A DNA stretch of 64,000 bases, taken from NCBI GenBank assembly GCA_054601695.1, contig BAAHQB010000045.1:1-64000 (forward strand). Direction: 5' to 3'. Under the pieces are notes generated by a model, which did not search any database, had not been told where the DNA came from, and saw only the letters and a list, made by a program, of their open reading frames with translations. Position numbers and translations under genes: made by a program. This document shows, one piece after another, positions 50,507-64,000 of this stretch. Each line of letters starts with the position of its first letter. The first letter of the stretch is position 1. This DNA comes from Amorphochlora amoebiformis (lineage: Eukaryota; Cercozoa; Chlorarachniophyceae).

Positions 50507-51787
50507 CTACGATGACCGATCTAATTCCGGCCCCAGAATGCCCGGAGCCTCCTCGTTCTCTAGGTGGCGTTTAAAGCCCGTTGGACCGAACATCATGAGC
50601 GCCAGCTTGGTTTTACTCGCCCGAAAGATGACCCCAAACTCGATGTGCTCGAAGCAGTCGGAAAAGTCTACCAAAGGCAAATGGAGCGTTTGTTCGCATT
50701 CCCCGATGTCGATGTCCCCGTAAAAGGTCGACCAGTTCGTCATCGCGTGCATTCTCAGGCTGCGAAGAGTCTCCCAAGGCGAAGGCAGCGCCGTCGCTGG
50801 CTTGGCGGCCCGGCGAAACGTTTCGAGTGACTTCCTGATCAACACCGGCGAGGAGTAGTCCTGTTCGCGGTACATAATAACATTGGTGTAATTCCCGGCA
50901 TCCATATCTGTGCAGCTGGGCAGCCGATTGCGAAAGTTAACTGCCATCCAGCCCAAGCCTTGCCTGCGTTTCCTAAGCACCCACGAGGTCACGACATCGT
51001 TGGTCGAGACGTAAGTGACGCCATACTCCTTGGCTTCATTGGTCTCGGCATATCTCTTCTTTTCCGAAGCTATCCATGCCTCGTTGAGGTCGTAGATGGC
51101 GACCTCCGACCTCATCCCAAAGATGGCCCTGCTCGTCAGGGACATGACCATGGCACCGATAAAAACTATACTCTTCATCCACCCTGACTCCGCGGCGCCC
51201 AAGCGATCCTCAATCCCGTTCACCACCTCCGGCTTGCGGATAGGATTCAGGGCAAACACCTCGCGCTTGCGACACAGCATCTTGTACAGGGTGTAGAACG
51301 TATGCCCGTCCCCTACATTGTGGCTCAGGGAAACCACCACCGCAAAACTACGCTCGGGCTGGTCGTGATCGCGGATGAGCGATACCTTGAACACTGCATC
51401 GCCCTCGTTCATCGCACTCGTCTTGCGGATTATCGCATCCCGGGCTACCGCGCGCATCTCCATCAGGGGCGTTGATCGGCTCAGTTTCACTTCCAAAACC
51501 TGAAACAACTGCTGGCTTGCCTTGTTTTCGGCTGTACTCCTTGGGTATACCAGCTGTGTGCACCCGTCCACCTTGGCAAAGCTTCCAGCCAACCAAGGGT
51601 TTTTGGCCACGATTTTGGCAACGCGCTCTCTCAGGTACTTTTCCGGCGCTTTTCCGTTGAAAAACGTCACCGTGGAAACGGATGCCATCTGTTGGGCGAA
51701 TGTTGACCGTTCTTCATCGAGGAGGCTCAAGCAGACCTTCCCATCGGCTTCTACGTCGCTCTTTCGTAGACCCGTAGTGTTACCCAT
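50507..51787 (-). CDS. BAHD / condensation-fold acyltransferase, intronless
   Basis: This 426-residue protein belongs to the CoA-dependent acyltransferase fold that includes BAHD enzymes, alcohol acyltransferases and NRPS condensation domains. The active-site HxxxDG is present as SHNVGDG (His156, Asp160, Gly161), preceded by a hydrophobic strand (FAVVVSL) as in the family. [12 protein letters not shown] (about 290-300) matches the second-half VNxR-type motif. A canonical plant DFGWG is not evident; [13 protein letters not shown] sits near its place. A hydrophobic stretch at ~206-226 ([12 protein letters not shown]) might touch membrane. Substrates cannot be inferred. The gene is one uninterrupted exon, unlike every neighbour, and is GC-richer. 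It diverges from the next gene across 225 bases, so promoters may be shared. Start: the first ATG, giving a plausible N-terminus. Confidence 0.82.
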   Translation of the reverse strand: MGNTTGLRKSDVEADGKVCLSLLDEERSTFAQQMASVSTVTFFNGKAPEKYLRERVAKIVAKNPWLAGSFAKVDGCTQLVYPRSTAENKASQQLFQVLEVKLSRSTPLMEMRAVARDAIIRKTSAMNEGDAVFKVSLIRDHDQPERSFAVVVSLSHNVGDGHTFYTLYKMLCRKREVFALNPIRKPEVVNGIEDRLGAAESGWMKSIVFIGAMVMSLTSRAIFGMRSEVAIYDLNEAWIASEKKRYAETNEAKEYGVTYVSTNDVVTSWVLRKRRQGLGWMAVNFRNRLPSCTDMDAGNYTNVIMYREQDYSSPVLIRKSLETFRRAAKPATALPSPWETLRSLRMHAMTNWSTFYGDIDIGECEQTLHLPLVDFSDCFEHIEFGVIFRASKTKLALMMFGPTGFKRHLENEEAPGILGPELDRSS

Positions 51788-52012
51788 TGGTTCTGAGACC
51801 CAAGAGGCTGTTCTCGAAGTATCCGTTTAGTTAAAGAGTTTAAGAGTCTCAATAGGAGTTGAAGAGTCTTAGAGGGTTCGAAAGAGTATTAAGAGACTTC
51901 ATGAGAGTGTTAGGGCGAAGACTCTAAAAAGGCAAACGAAGCTTGCAAGTTTTAGAGGTCAGGCCTAAGTTTGTGCTGTTGTGCTCGTGCAAAGGAAACA
52001 AACGAAAGGCCC
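51788..52012. promoter_or_regulatory. Divergent intergenic promoter region
   Basis: These 225 bases separate the start codons of the minus-strand acyltransferase and the plus-strand polytopic protein. They hold repeated AAGAGTCT / GAGTT motifs (about five between 51835 and 51925). There is no obvious TATA box and no TA microsatellite, which is unusual here and suggests constraint. Confidence 0.45.
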
Positions 52013-52477
52013 ATGCCCGTTGGGTTGGCCCGCGCTGCCTGGGAACGCGCGTTGGTCCTGTGTGATTTCCGAAAAACTGGCGTCTTCGTGTCCGAATGGG
52101 AGAAGGCGTGAGTTGAATGCCATATTCTCTTGTTCGAACCATCCTTTTGGAACAAAATGGTTGGATGATGAGTGTTTTGGTTTGCAGAATTTACTATGTC
52201 GACACGCCTTTGATTTGGTCCGCGTCAGTGCTGATATACATGGTATTTGCGACCAACAAACTCATACACTTTACGAGTTGAAAACCGTACAAATAGTCGA
52301 CAGTTTCTACCTGAGTCCTGAATACTTGGGTTGTGAATAAAGTTTACGAGCTTCTAGTAGTTTTGTAAGTCTTTTACAGTACTTGATTCGGTTTTTGTAT
52401 GTGTGGTTGGTAGCTTTACATCGCTTCAGGAGGACTGGGGGCGCAGTTTGTTGGAAGGTTTGCAATCAATACGTATA

Positions 52478-52536
<59 letters not shown>

Positions 52537-52621
52537 TATGTTATATATATATATATTAAATTTTATATATTATATGTATGTCTATTTAAATATATTACAT
52601 GCGTATTTGATACATATAATA

Positions 52622-52673
<52 letters not shown>

Positions 52674-52693
52674 TGTACAGATACATAATATAA

Positions 52694-52760
<67 letters not shown>

Positions 52761-53054
52761 CACTAGTACATCTATTATTTATGCATATCAAATATTGTTG
52801 TTTTTAAACATGAGATCACCTACTGACATACTATAAATTTATGTATATATGGACCTTTTCGTATATTATACATTCTAAACGTGGTATTTGTATTTGTTTT
52901 GTTTAGTTTATCAGATGTGTTAATATTCGCCTTTCTGTGGCACCTCCTGTCTCCGCAGACGTGGGCCGATCATTCACGGTATATGCACTCATTCATTACG
53001 ATAAACACTATATATATGTATGTACATTCATGTATATATATGTATATATGTATG

Positions 53055-53090
<36 letters not shown>

Positions 53091-53099
53091 AAAAATATA

Positions 53100-53164
<65 letters not shown>

Positions 53165-53201
53165 CAATATAATCTAGTTATACAAACACACATATGTAGA
53201 C

Positions 53202-53232
<31 letters not shown>

Positions 53233-53927
53233 TGTAAATACACACACACACACACATATATCTGCATAATATACACGAACACAACACAAACACACGCATC
53301 ATGCACCCTTGTATATGTGTTCAGGTTTTTCTTCTGGGGCTATTGGCTTATCGGAGCAGGCGTTTCGTCCGGTCTCTACATCTTCCTGCGCTGGGCTGCG
53401 GGCAAGGGCCCCAATGATGGGAACTTTTCCAACGGTAAACACGCGCACACAACGACACACACATATACACACACCTCGAACCCTGGAAAACAGCAAGAGA
53501 GCTCTTTTTCTTCTCTCCCCCTTTAGATATCTAGATATCTAAATATGTAGATATCTAGATATCCCTCCCTCTCTAGACCTTTCGAAGGTCCAAAGAGTCT
53601 CTGTCGAACTCTTTCTAAGAGATCTTAAATTCGATTGTTCTCAAAGCGTCTCGAGATTTATTCATAAATCCCTCTCTCTCTTTCTCTTTCTCCCTCTCTA
53701 TCTCCCTCTTTCTCTCTCTCTCCCTCCTAACCCTAACCTCAACCCTAACCTTAGCCCTAACCCTAATCCTAACCCCCCTAACCCTAACCCCCCTAACCCT
53801 AACCCCCCTAACCCTAACCCAATTTCCTCTCTTTTTTTTTTTCTCCACTCTCTGTCTCCCTCTCTCTCTCTCTCTCTCTTTGAACTACTTTTGAGAGACC
53901 CGTCACATCTCATATTATATACATAAT

Positions 53928-53973
<46 letters not shown>

Positions 53974-54259
53974 TGCATACATATACACATATTTGATGTT
54001 TGTACGGAAACTGTAGGTGTGCTCTCTATTTTGATAATCTTGGTTGCCATCTACACCGTTGCTATGGTACCAATGACCGATTCCCCCCTTACTTCAAGTC
54101 CTTCGGTGTCTCCTGCAAGCTCCCATCCCACCACACAACATCCATTGTCCATTTTAACAATAAAACCAAAGCTTCTATGCTATACATATCAGGGGCTTCA
54201 ACTGAAACATGTTACCCGGATATTCTACATATTTGTACATGCATAATGTTTTTAAATAT

Positions 54260-54314
<55 letters not shown>

Positions 54315-54333
54315 ATATGTGTGTGTGTGTGTA

Positions 54334-54387
<54 letters not shown>

Positions 54388-54443
54388 ATATGTATATTAT
54401 ATTATAATACATATATATATATATATATGTATACAGACATATC

Positions 54444-54483
<40 letters not shown>

Positions 54484-55369
54484 CATATATTCCAGGTTAT
54501 GGGAATCCCCATATACCTAACGTTTAAATACCATAACCTCCGGTTTCCCTGGGATGCCACGCGCAGGTCTAACCTAACCCAAACTCCAACCCAAACTCTA
54601 ACCCAAACCCCTAACACTATCCCAAACCTCTAACCCTAACCCAAAGCCCTAAGCATTGAGCGGGGTAGTCCTGGAGGTGTCTCTAAGCTCCGCGCTTTTC
54701 AGGCTCCAGATTTCGCTGGTCATCATGCACTTTTACGCTCTGGGGTTAATCATAAGGTAAGTCCAAAAACCCAGCTAGCTGTCTTAGAAACTCTCCTAGA
54801 AAACTCTCCTAGAAAACTCTCCTAGAAAACTCTCCTAGGAACCCGAAAAACTCTGTCGATATCCATTTCATCCATGACACACACCAGCCTAGCCCATCTG
54901 CTGATGTAATAAACCATTAACCCAGCGTGGGCGCTCCCGTATACGGACTCTCGCTCGCCGGGGGTGCGTCTTTCATCTTCCTTGCCATGTTTTTCGCCTC
55001 GAAGCGCAAAATTGAGCGGAGAAGGAGATTAACAACAATTTCGCGCGCCTCTGTCATGACCAACAAGTCCGGTGGAACAACCGATAAAGAGGAAGCTTGC
55101 CCCGCGAGGACAGCGGACAGTACGTCGCGATTGCGGGTGTTGGTGTCCGACCATGTAATCGGGATCTCGGTAATCGTGTTGGGGTCCATCGCTATTGTTT
55201 TCTTCACGGTGTTTGCGTTCGTGGCGTTCAAGCTGATGCTGCAGGCGGAAAAGTCTTACAACGAAATCTTTGGATTTCTGTTTCTGCAGCCATTGTTTAT
55301 GCTTGGGTAATGGCTTGTTATCTAGGAATATATGTTTATGTTGTATATGTTATATATATATATATATAT

Positions 55370-55432
<63 letters not shown>

Positions 55433-55557
55433 CTTAGATCTGCGTTGATGTTTGAGGCAATCGATATCGTGGAGGCGATGGATTCGAATAAGCAGCTCAC
55501 TATGTTGGTATTTCTCGTCTTGCAAGTGTTTCAGGTAACATGAGTGACAATATATAT

Positions 55558-55639
<82 letters not shown>

Positions 55640-55893
55640 AAGATATATGTATAGAGGAATTGGTCGTTTAATGATCTTAACAGTGCGAGTAGAGTAGATG
55701 CATTGTGATAGCTGGCGGTATGGTATGGTTGTGAGACTATACATGGGGGATTCGAGGCCATGTATCAACCATGTTACTATGAACATAAAATTGGGAAAAT
55801 TGCATGCCATCTCATCTAATATGCATCACCTCTCAGCTACATTTCTATAAGTCATGCCATGGAATATAATATACAAACATGCTTTTTTAAACG

Positions 55894-55939
<46 letters not shown>

Positions 55940-56384
55940 CACATTTATAATATATAACATACAGAATGGAAATAAACACGTGTATGTATATTATACTATT
56001 ATATTTAGATAACGTAACATTAGAATGTTGCTAAGTAAGTGGTGATGTATATTCCATTAGACGACGTAACATATAGTATATTGATAAATATGTGTATGTA
56101 TATTATACAATTACATTCGATAAAATAACATATAAAATATTGCAAAGTAGATGCTGATGTACATTCTATTAAATAACATATTGGTAAACATGTGTATGTA
56201 TATGGTACAATTATATTAGATAGCAAAGCATACAGAATGTTGGTTTACAGGAAGCTGTAAGTTCGCTTTTATTCGGAGGTGTGGACCCTTTGAAAGATCC
56301 TGGTATCTTCATTGGATTGCTAGCCATCGTCGTCTTTTGCGATTTCGTATTCGAGAGCGGACTGGCCTATGAGGTAATATTGTA

Positions 56385-56443
<59 letters not shown>

Positions 56444-56767
56444 TCTACATTTATTTGTATGTATAATGCATGGAATACATATATGTATATTTATATGTAT
56501 CTATTGTCAATATATATATATATATATACATCTATTTACATACACATAGGTGTACTTTGACTGGTTCGTGGCTCGTGGGAGGTCAAGACCTATCGAGTAA
56601 TTGAAAGCCTAACATCAAGAAAGACCATGCTGTACACATTCATATCATTCTCTCCGAAGACTACTATGCATCTCATATTGTGTGGATACTGGCGTTCTGC
56701 GCTGTATATGTGCTCTTGCTTTTAGCTGTGCGATGTATTTCGGACGCATGTTATAGTTTTGTGTGTG

Positions 56768-56825
<58 letters not shown>

Positions 56826-56962
56826 TTTATCTCTTGGAAAAGGTGTCTATTTCGGAGTCATATCTGGTTTAATATGAGTATATGTTTTGTTTTTTCAGGA
56901 AAGCTATCTATTTCGGACGCAGACACCAAATCATAATGCAGAAAATGTATGCATGTATAAGG

Positions 56963-57027
<65 letters not shown>

Positions 57028-58054
57028 GCATATACATATATTACATATTCTACACATACATTACATTCGATATATATATATATATATATCTAAAGGTACA
57101 TCGAGCCAGTTACAGTGGTGTCAATCTTCTTAATGGTAACCCTAACAAACACCCCAAACACAAAATCACACCACCCAACAACCACCACCCTACGACAGGT
57201 TATCATCGAGTTCTCAGTCGGAGACGGCCTGGGCCCCCGCATCATCTCGTCCGACTCTGCTTCGGCGTCCGTCGGCCTCCTCCTCGGCTACGCCCTACTG
57301 CTGCCCGTGGAGCTGCTCGTTGGGCGCCTGAGCTTCCGGTTCCTCGAGCGCCGCATGACCCGCATCAAGCGACAGCTGGTGAAAGCATCGAACGCCAGGC
57401 TAGCGAGACGCGAGAAACAGGTCGGGGTTGGCCTCATGAGGTCGTCCATGCGACTACACACGCGATTGATGATCTCCAAGATGGAGTCCAAAAACGGCTC
57501 CAAGATCGACTCTAAGATCGATTCCAAAATCGATTCGAAGGCGTCGAGGCCAACCACAACCATCAACCAGTCCATGAACAACCCCGGATCCAACGCGAAG
57601 TCCAGTCTCTTCGCGCCCATGCGCACCCATCCCAACACACCGAGCCTCACGCTCCACTGCCGCGGTGAAACGATTGAGATCGACCAAGCACACACAACGA
57701 ACCACAGGCCCACCGTTCGCCTACAGTCGGTGAGCGGCCCGAGGCGCTTGTCGGATTTGCGCGTCACGTCACAAAACGTCGCTTTGCACAATCCGTCGCC
57801 CGGGCTCGCGTCCAGCAGTGCCAAGCCGACTTCGATACTGACACACCATATTTCCGTATCGGGCGGCGTCCGGGAGTCTCGGACCCTCTCATCGCCCATG
57901 AAACCGAGGCTGGGATCCAGCCCGCATGAGTCTACCCTACTCGATAGCTCGTCGCGGGTTTTATTGCGGAGGTCAGAGCGACAGTATGATCATCTAAGGG
58001 CTTCTTCGGTGAGATCGTATGTGTGTTCTTTGAGAATATATGTATGTATGTATG

Positions 58055-58090
<36 letters not shown>

Positions 58091-58114
58091 CGTTTATATG
58101 TATATACATATACG

Positions 58115-58145
<31 letters not shown>

Positions 58146-58949
58146 ACCATGATATATAGTCATATATATATATATATATATGTGTGCGTATATATGTTAA
58201 TACATATATATATATATATATAAATTTACATATATATTCAATATATATATATATATATATACAAATAATACACGTATACATATCCCTAATACATATATGC
58301 CCATATATACCCACATATGTCCAACAAAGGCATCCCCGCACCGCGACAGCTTTGCGCGCGACGATGACACCAGCGGACTAAGCGACGACCAACACGACAC
58401 CCCCCTACAAATACAAATCCAAACCAAACCAGACCGACACCCCCATCAGCCCAAATCAGCTCTTCAGAACCGCCACAATAGCCCCAACACCACAGACCCA
58501 CGAGATCCACCCGAACCACAAGAGGCACCCGAACCACAAGAGGCACCCGAGCCGAAAGAAGAGGGACGCGAAGCATCCAGCAATCGCAAAGCGCCTGGGC
58601 CTCGGCCTGGTCCGTCGCGCTACCTCGGGAGCACGACACGCTTGGAGGTACACGATCTGACGCTCGACGGTTATCCGGTGTATGGGGACATCAAGGACGG
58701 CTCGTTACATGTAATTTGTGCAGTACACGTGTGCGATGTGGTGTTGTCTGTTTTGTTGACATTTCTTGCAATTTTGCTGTTGTATGCGGGGGTCGGAGGG
58801 TGGGGTTGTAGGGCTGGGGTTTTGTTGTTGTGAGTTTGTGTTTTTTTGAAATGGAATTGGGTTGGATAGGTTACGGGGATATTTGTCGAGGATCGGGTGC
58901 TCAGGGCGACTTTGGTATTAAATGTGTATGTGAATGTATATATGCATAT

Positions 58950-58985
<36 letters not shown>

Positions 58986-59103
58986 TATCTTATATGTGTA
59001 TATGTATGTATATATATATATATATATATATATACATACATATATACATATATATAATATACCTATATATATATATATATATGTGTGTGTATGTGTGTAT
59101 GTA

Positions 59104-59152
<49 letters not shown>

Positions 59153-59215
59153 TATATGTAAATATATATATAGCATATATATATATATATATACATATAT
59201 AGCATGTATATATAT

Positions 59216-59305
<90 letters not shown>

Positions 59306-59543
59306 AAATATATATTATATATATATATATTATATATTAGACATCTTTACATATATATATATATATATATTATATATTAGACATCTTAACATATATATAT
59401 ATATATATATATGATATATATTATAGTATGGCATCTATATATATACGCAAACATTGTATATTCAGCTTATTACGGCCTTGTTTGGGGTTCGGCAAGGCCT
59501 TTGGCTCGCCATCGCCAGCGCTAAGGGCAGCGTTCTCATATGA
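52013..59543 (+). CDS. Polytopic membrane protein of unknown family, 18 exons
   Basis: Model exons: 52013-52107, 52188-52242, 52414-52457, 52907-52978, 53325-53434, 54017-54066, 54496-54566, 54703-54756, 54926-55306, 55438-55534, 56251-56373, 56550-56596, 56899-56946, 57096-57135, 57199-58008, 58330-58710, 58870-58914, 59466-59543. Every junction is GT-AG with matching phase. The total is 2601 bases (866 residues). Residues ~35-470 contain about 11-12 hydrophobic segments (e.g. [76 protein letters not shown]). One long basic loop ([10 protein letters not shown] onward, ~208-254) lies in the middle. From ~470 the chain is cytosolic-looking: a basic helix, a [13 protein letters not shown] repeat (~530), and Ser/Arg-rich and Pro/Glu-rich ([14 protein letters not shown]) stretches. 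The final ~40 residues are more hydrophobic. It could be a transporter, channel or receptor; no motif decides. Confidence 0.7.
53700..54650. repeat. Degenerate telomere-like repeats inside two introns
   Basis: CCCTAACCCTAACCCCCC-type units occupy about 53727-53822, between CT-rich tracts in the intron 53435-54016. CTAACCCAAACCCCTAACAC-type units occupy about 54567-54650 in the next-but-one intron. Both have the CCCTAA orientation of the left telomere. They are short, imperfect and interrupted by coding exons. Confidence 0.8.
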
Positions 59544-62150
<2,607 letters not shown>

Positions 62151-62159
62151 CCGACATCT

Positions 62160-62364
62160 CATCTAGGGTTAGGGCTAGGGTTAGGGTTAGAGTTAGGGTT
62201 AGGGTTAGGGTTAGGGTTAGGGTTAGGGTTAGGGTTTGATTGGTTAGAGTTCGGGGTTGAGGTTAATACATGTGCATATATATGGTATATATGGGTATGT
62301 GATAAATGTTACATATGTATATTATTATTATGACATATATACACATATATATTTGTGTGTATAC

Positions 62365-62413
<49 letters not shown>

Positions 62414-62760
62414 ACAGTTATATTTCTATTATATATGTCACAACCAGTTTGGAGTTGATATTTAGCATGGAAGCCCCTCATAAAACACAACATCGCCGAA
62501 TAGATATTCTTATACATATCCGTGCCAAACCCCACAATGTCCCTAATAGTTAGGGTTAGGCCTAGGGTTAGGGTTAGGGTTAGGGTTAGGGCTAGGGTTA
62601 CGCGTAGGGCTAGGGTTAGGATTAGTTATAGGGTAGGGTTAGGGTTTGAGTTAGGTCAGGGTAGGGTTAGAGTTAGTGTGGGGTTAGGGTTAGGGTTAAG
62701 GTTAGGGTGAGGGTTAGGGTTAGGGTTAGGGTTAGGGTTAGGATTAGGGTCACTTGGAAT
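62160..62760. repeat. Interstitial telomeric repeats, TTAGGG orientation
   Basis: Two blocks (about 62160-62240 and 62547-62755) of TTAGGG and close variants lie on the plus strand, opposite to the left telomere. The first block is nearly perfect. The second mixes in GGGCTAGG, TTACGCG and TTGAG variants. They are separated by ~300 bases with a TA tract. Confidence 0.93.
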
Positions 62761-62833
62761 CCGCTTTGACTAGGGTTACGGCAATGTATGCGATAGCGAT
62801 GGAAGGGTCATTTACCTTGTATATATTGGGTGT

Positions 62834-62869
<36 letters not shown>

Positions 62870-62872
62870 ATA

Positions 62873-62915
<43 letters not shown>

Positions 62916-62948
62916 CTCAGATACCATAATATATATATATATACATAC

Positions 62949-63033
<85 letters not shown>

Positions 63034-63257
63034 TATATATATATGTAATATATATACCTTCCACGTGTGTGTTGAATCTCCGAAGTCGATAACACCATAG
63101 ACCTATTGTACATATATGTGTAAATATATATATATATATATATATTTATTTATATATATATATATATATATGAATACACATATATATATATATACATATA
63201 TAACTTCATATATTTACACACAGACGCTGTATACGAAACGCATCTATACATACACAG

Positions 63258-63292
<35 letters not shown>

Positions 63293-63420
63293 CATAAATA
63301 TATATATATATTTAGATATGTATATAATATATATATATATCTAATATGATATATATATATATATATATTGTACTACTTGCTCTTGTTTCTGGTCCAGAAC
63401 TATATTTGCATCATTAAAGT
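62761..63420. repeat. TA microsatellites between telomeric blocks
   Basis: (TA)n tracts fill 62835-63055 and 63120-63370, with ~60-base unique interruptions (63056-63115 and 63370-63420). I see no gene or RNA. Confidence 0.7.
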
Positions 63421-63426
63421 CACCTT

Positions 63427-63920
63427 ACGATTAGGGTTAGGGTTAGGGTTAGGGTTAGGGTTAGGGTTAGGGTTAGGGTTAGGGTTAGGGTTAGGGTTAG
63501 GTTAGGGTTACAAATTAGGGTTAGAGTTAGGTTAGATCTAGGGTGCTAGGGTTAGGATTAGTGCTTAAGGTAAGGCTAATTTTACCAATTATTAGGATAT
63601 TCCATAGATATGGCTTGATATTTAGGGCTCCTTACCCTAACTATAACCTCCCTAACCCTAATCCTAAAGGCCTTAACCCTAACCCTAACCCTAACCTTAA
63701 CCCTAACCCTAACCCTCACCTTAACCCTAACCCTAACCCTGACCCTAGCCCTAGCGCGAACCCACTTCGACTATGACTACTCTAACTCGAATCAAAACCC
63801 TAATCCCAACCCTAACCCTAAGCACCCTAATTTGCGCTAACCCTGGTTAGATTTAGGGTTAGGGTTAGGGTTAGGGTTAGGGTTAGGGTTAGGATTAGGG
63901 TTAGATTTAGGGTTTGGGAA
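63427..63920. repeat. Interstitial telomeric repeats that switch orientation twice
   Basis: TTAGGG units run 63427-63560. About 80 bases later CCCTAA units run about 63630-63765 and 63795-63845. TTAGGG returns at 63848-63915. The head-to-head and tail-to-tail junctions within 500 bases show that these blocks were assembled by inversion, end-joining or insertion rather than by simple in-place telomere addition. Confidence 0.93.
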
Positions 63921-64000
63921 CCGTGAACCAAGCCCATGCGCAGTAGTTTTTTCTAAGGAATGTATATATGTATATTATATATATATATATATATATATAT

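Overview
The window is a eukaryotic chromosome end. It opens with about 560 bases of CCCTAA repeats, i.e. the C-strand of a TTAGGG telomere with the physical end on the left. Three features point to an intron-rich protist or alga: GT-AG introns everywhere, thousands of bases of (TA)n microsatellite, and a secreted RCC1-like protein with a Pro/Thr 'PTxxP' linker of the style common in stramenopiles. A heterokont (stramenopile) is my best guess but the sequence does not prove it. There is no rRNA, CRISPR or prokaryote-style operon.

Layout. (1) 1-5620: telomere, then a Penelope-like retroelement lacking the GIY-YIG endonuclease, buried in telomeric repeats. It has ORF1, a split RT ORF, and long direct repeats (pLTR-like) that each carry a hammerhead-ribozyme-like motif. 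(2) 5621-12281: subtelomeric microsatellites, a tRNA-like relic and a ~733-bp tandem duplication. (3) 12282-16501, minus strand: a nine-exon gene for a protein with a coding 30-bp minisatellite and a Lys/His-rich tail. (4) 16502-22354: minisatellites, a short interstitial telomere tract and a duplicated ~250-bp unit. (5) 22355-about 23634: a glutathione S-transferase gene, last exon uncertain. (6) 25692-34535: eight exons giving a 1665-residue RCC1-repeat, five-membrane-span surface protein. (7) 38123-49241: an UNC93-like MFS gene in at least 17 small exons. (8) 50507-51787, minus: an intronless BAHD/condensation-fold acyltransferase, divergent from (9) 52013-59543, an 18-exon, 866-residue polytopic membrane protein of unknown family. 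(10) 59544-64000: TA tracts and interstitial telomeric blocks in both orientations.

The exon models were built by hand from reading frame, splice dinucleotides and phase. Those for the genes in (3), (6) and (9) close in phase from start to stop with lengths divisible by three. The UNC93-like gene closes except for one unlocated exon holding the first membrane span. No RNA evidence was available, so individual boundaries may move. The genes do not form a pathway. The common theme is membrane or surface proteins in a repeat-invaded subtelomere, with a retroelement whose orientation fits priming from the chromosome end.
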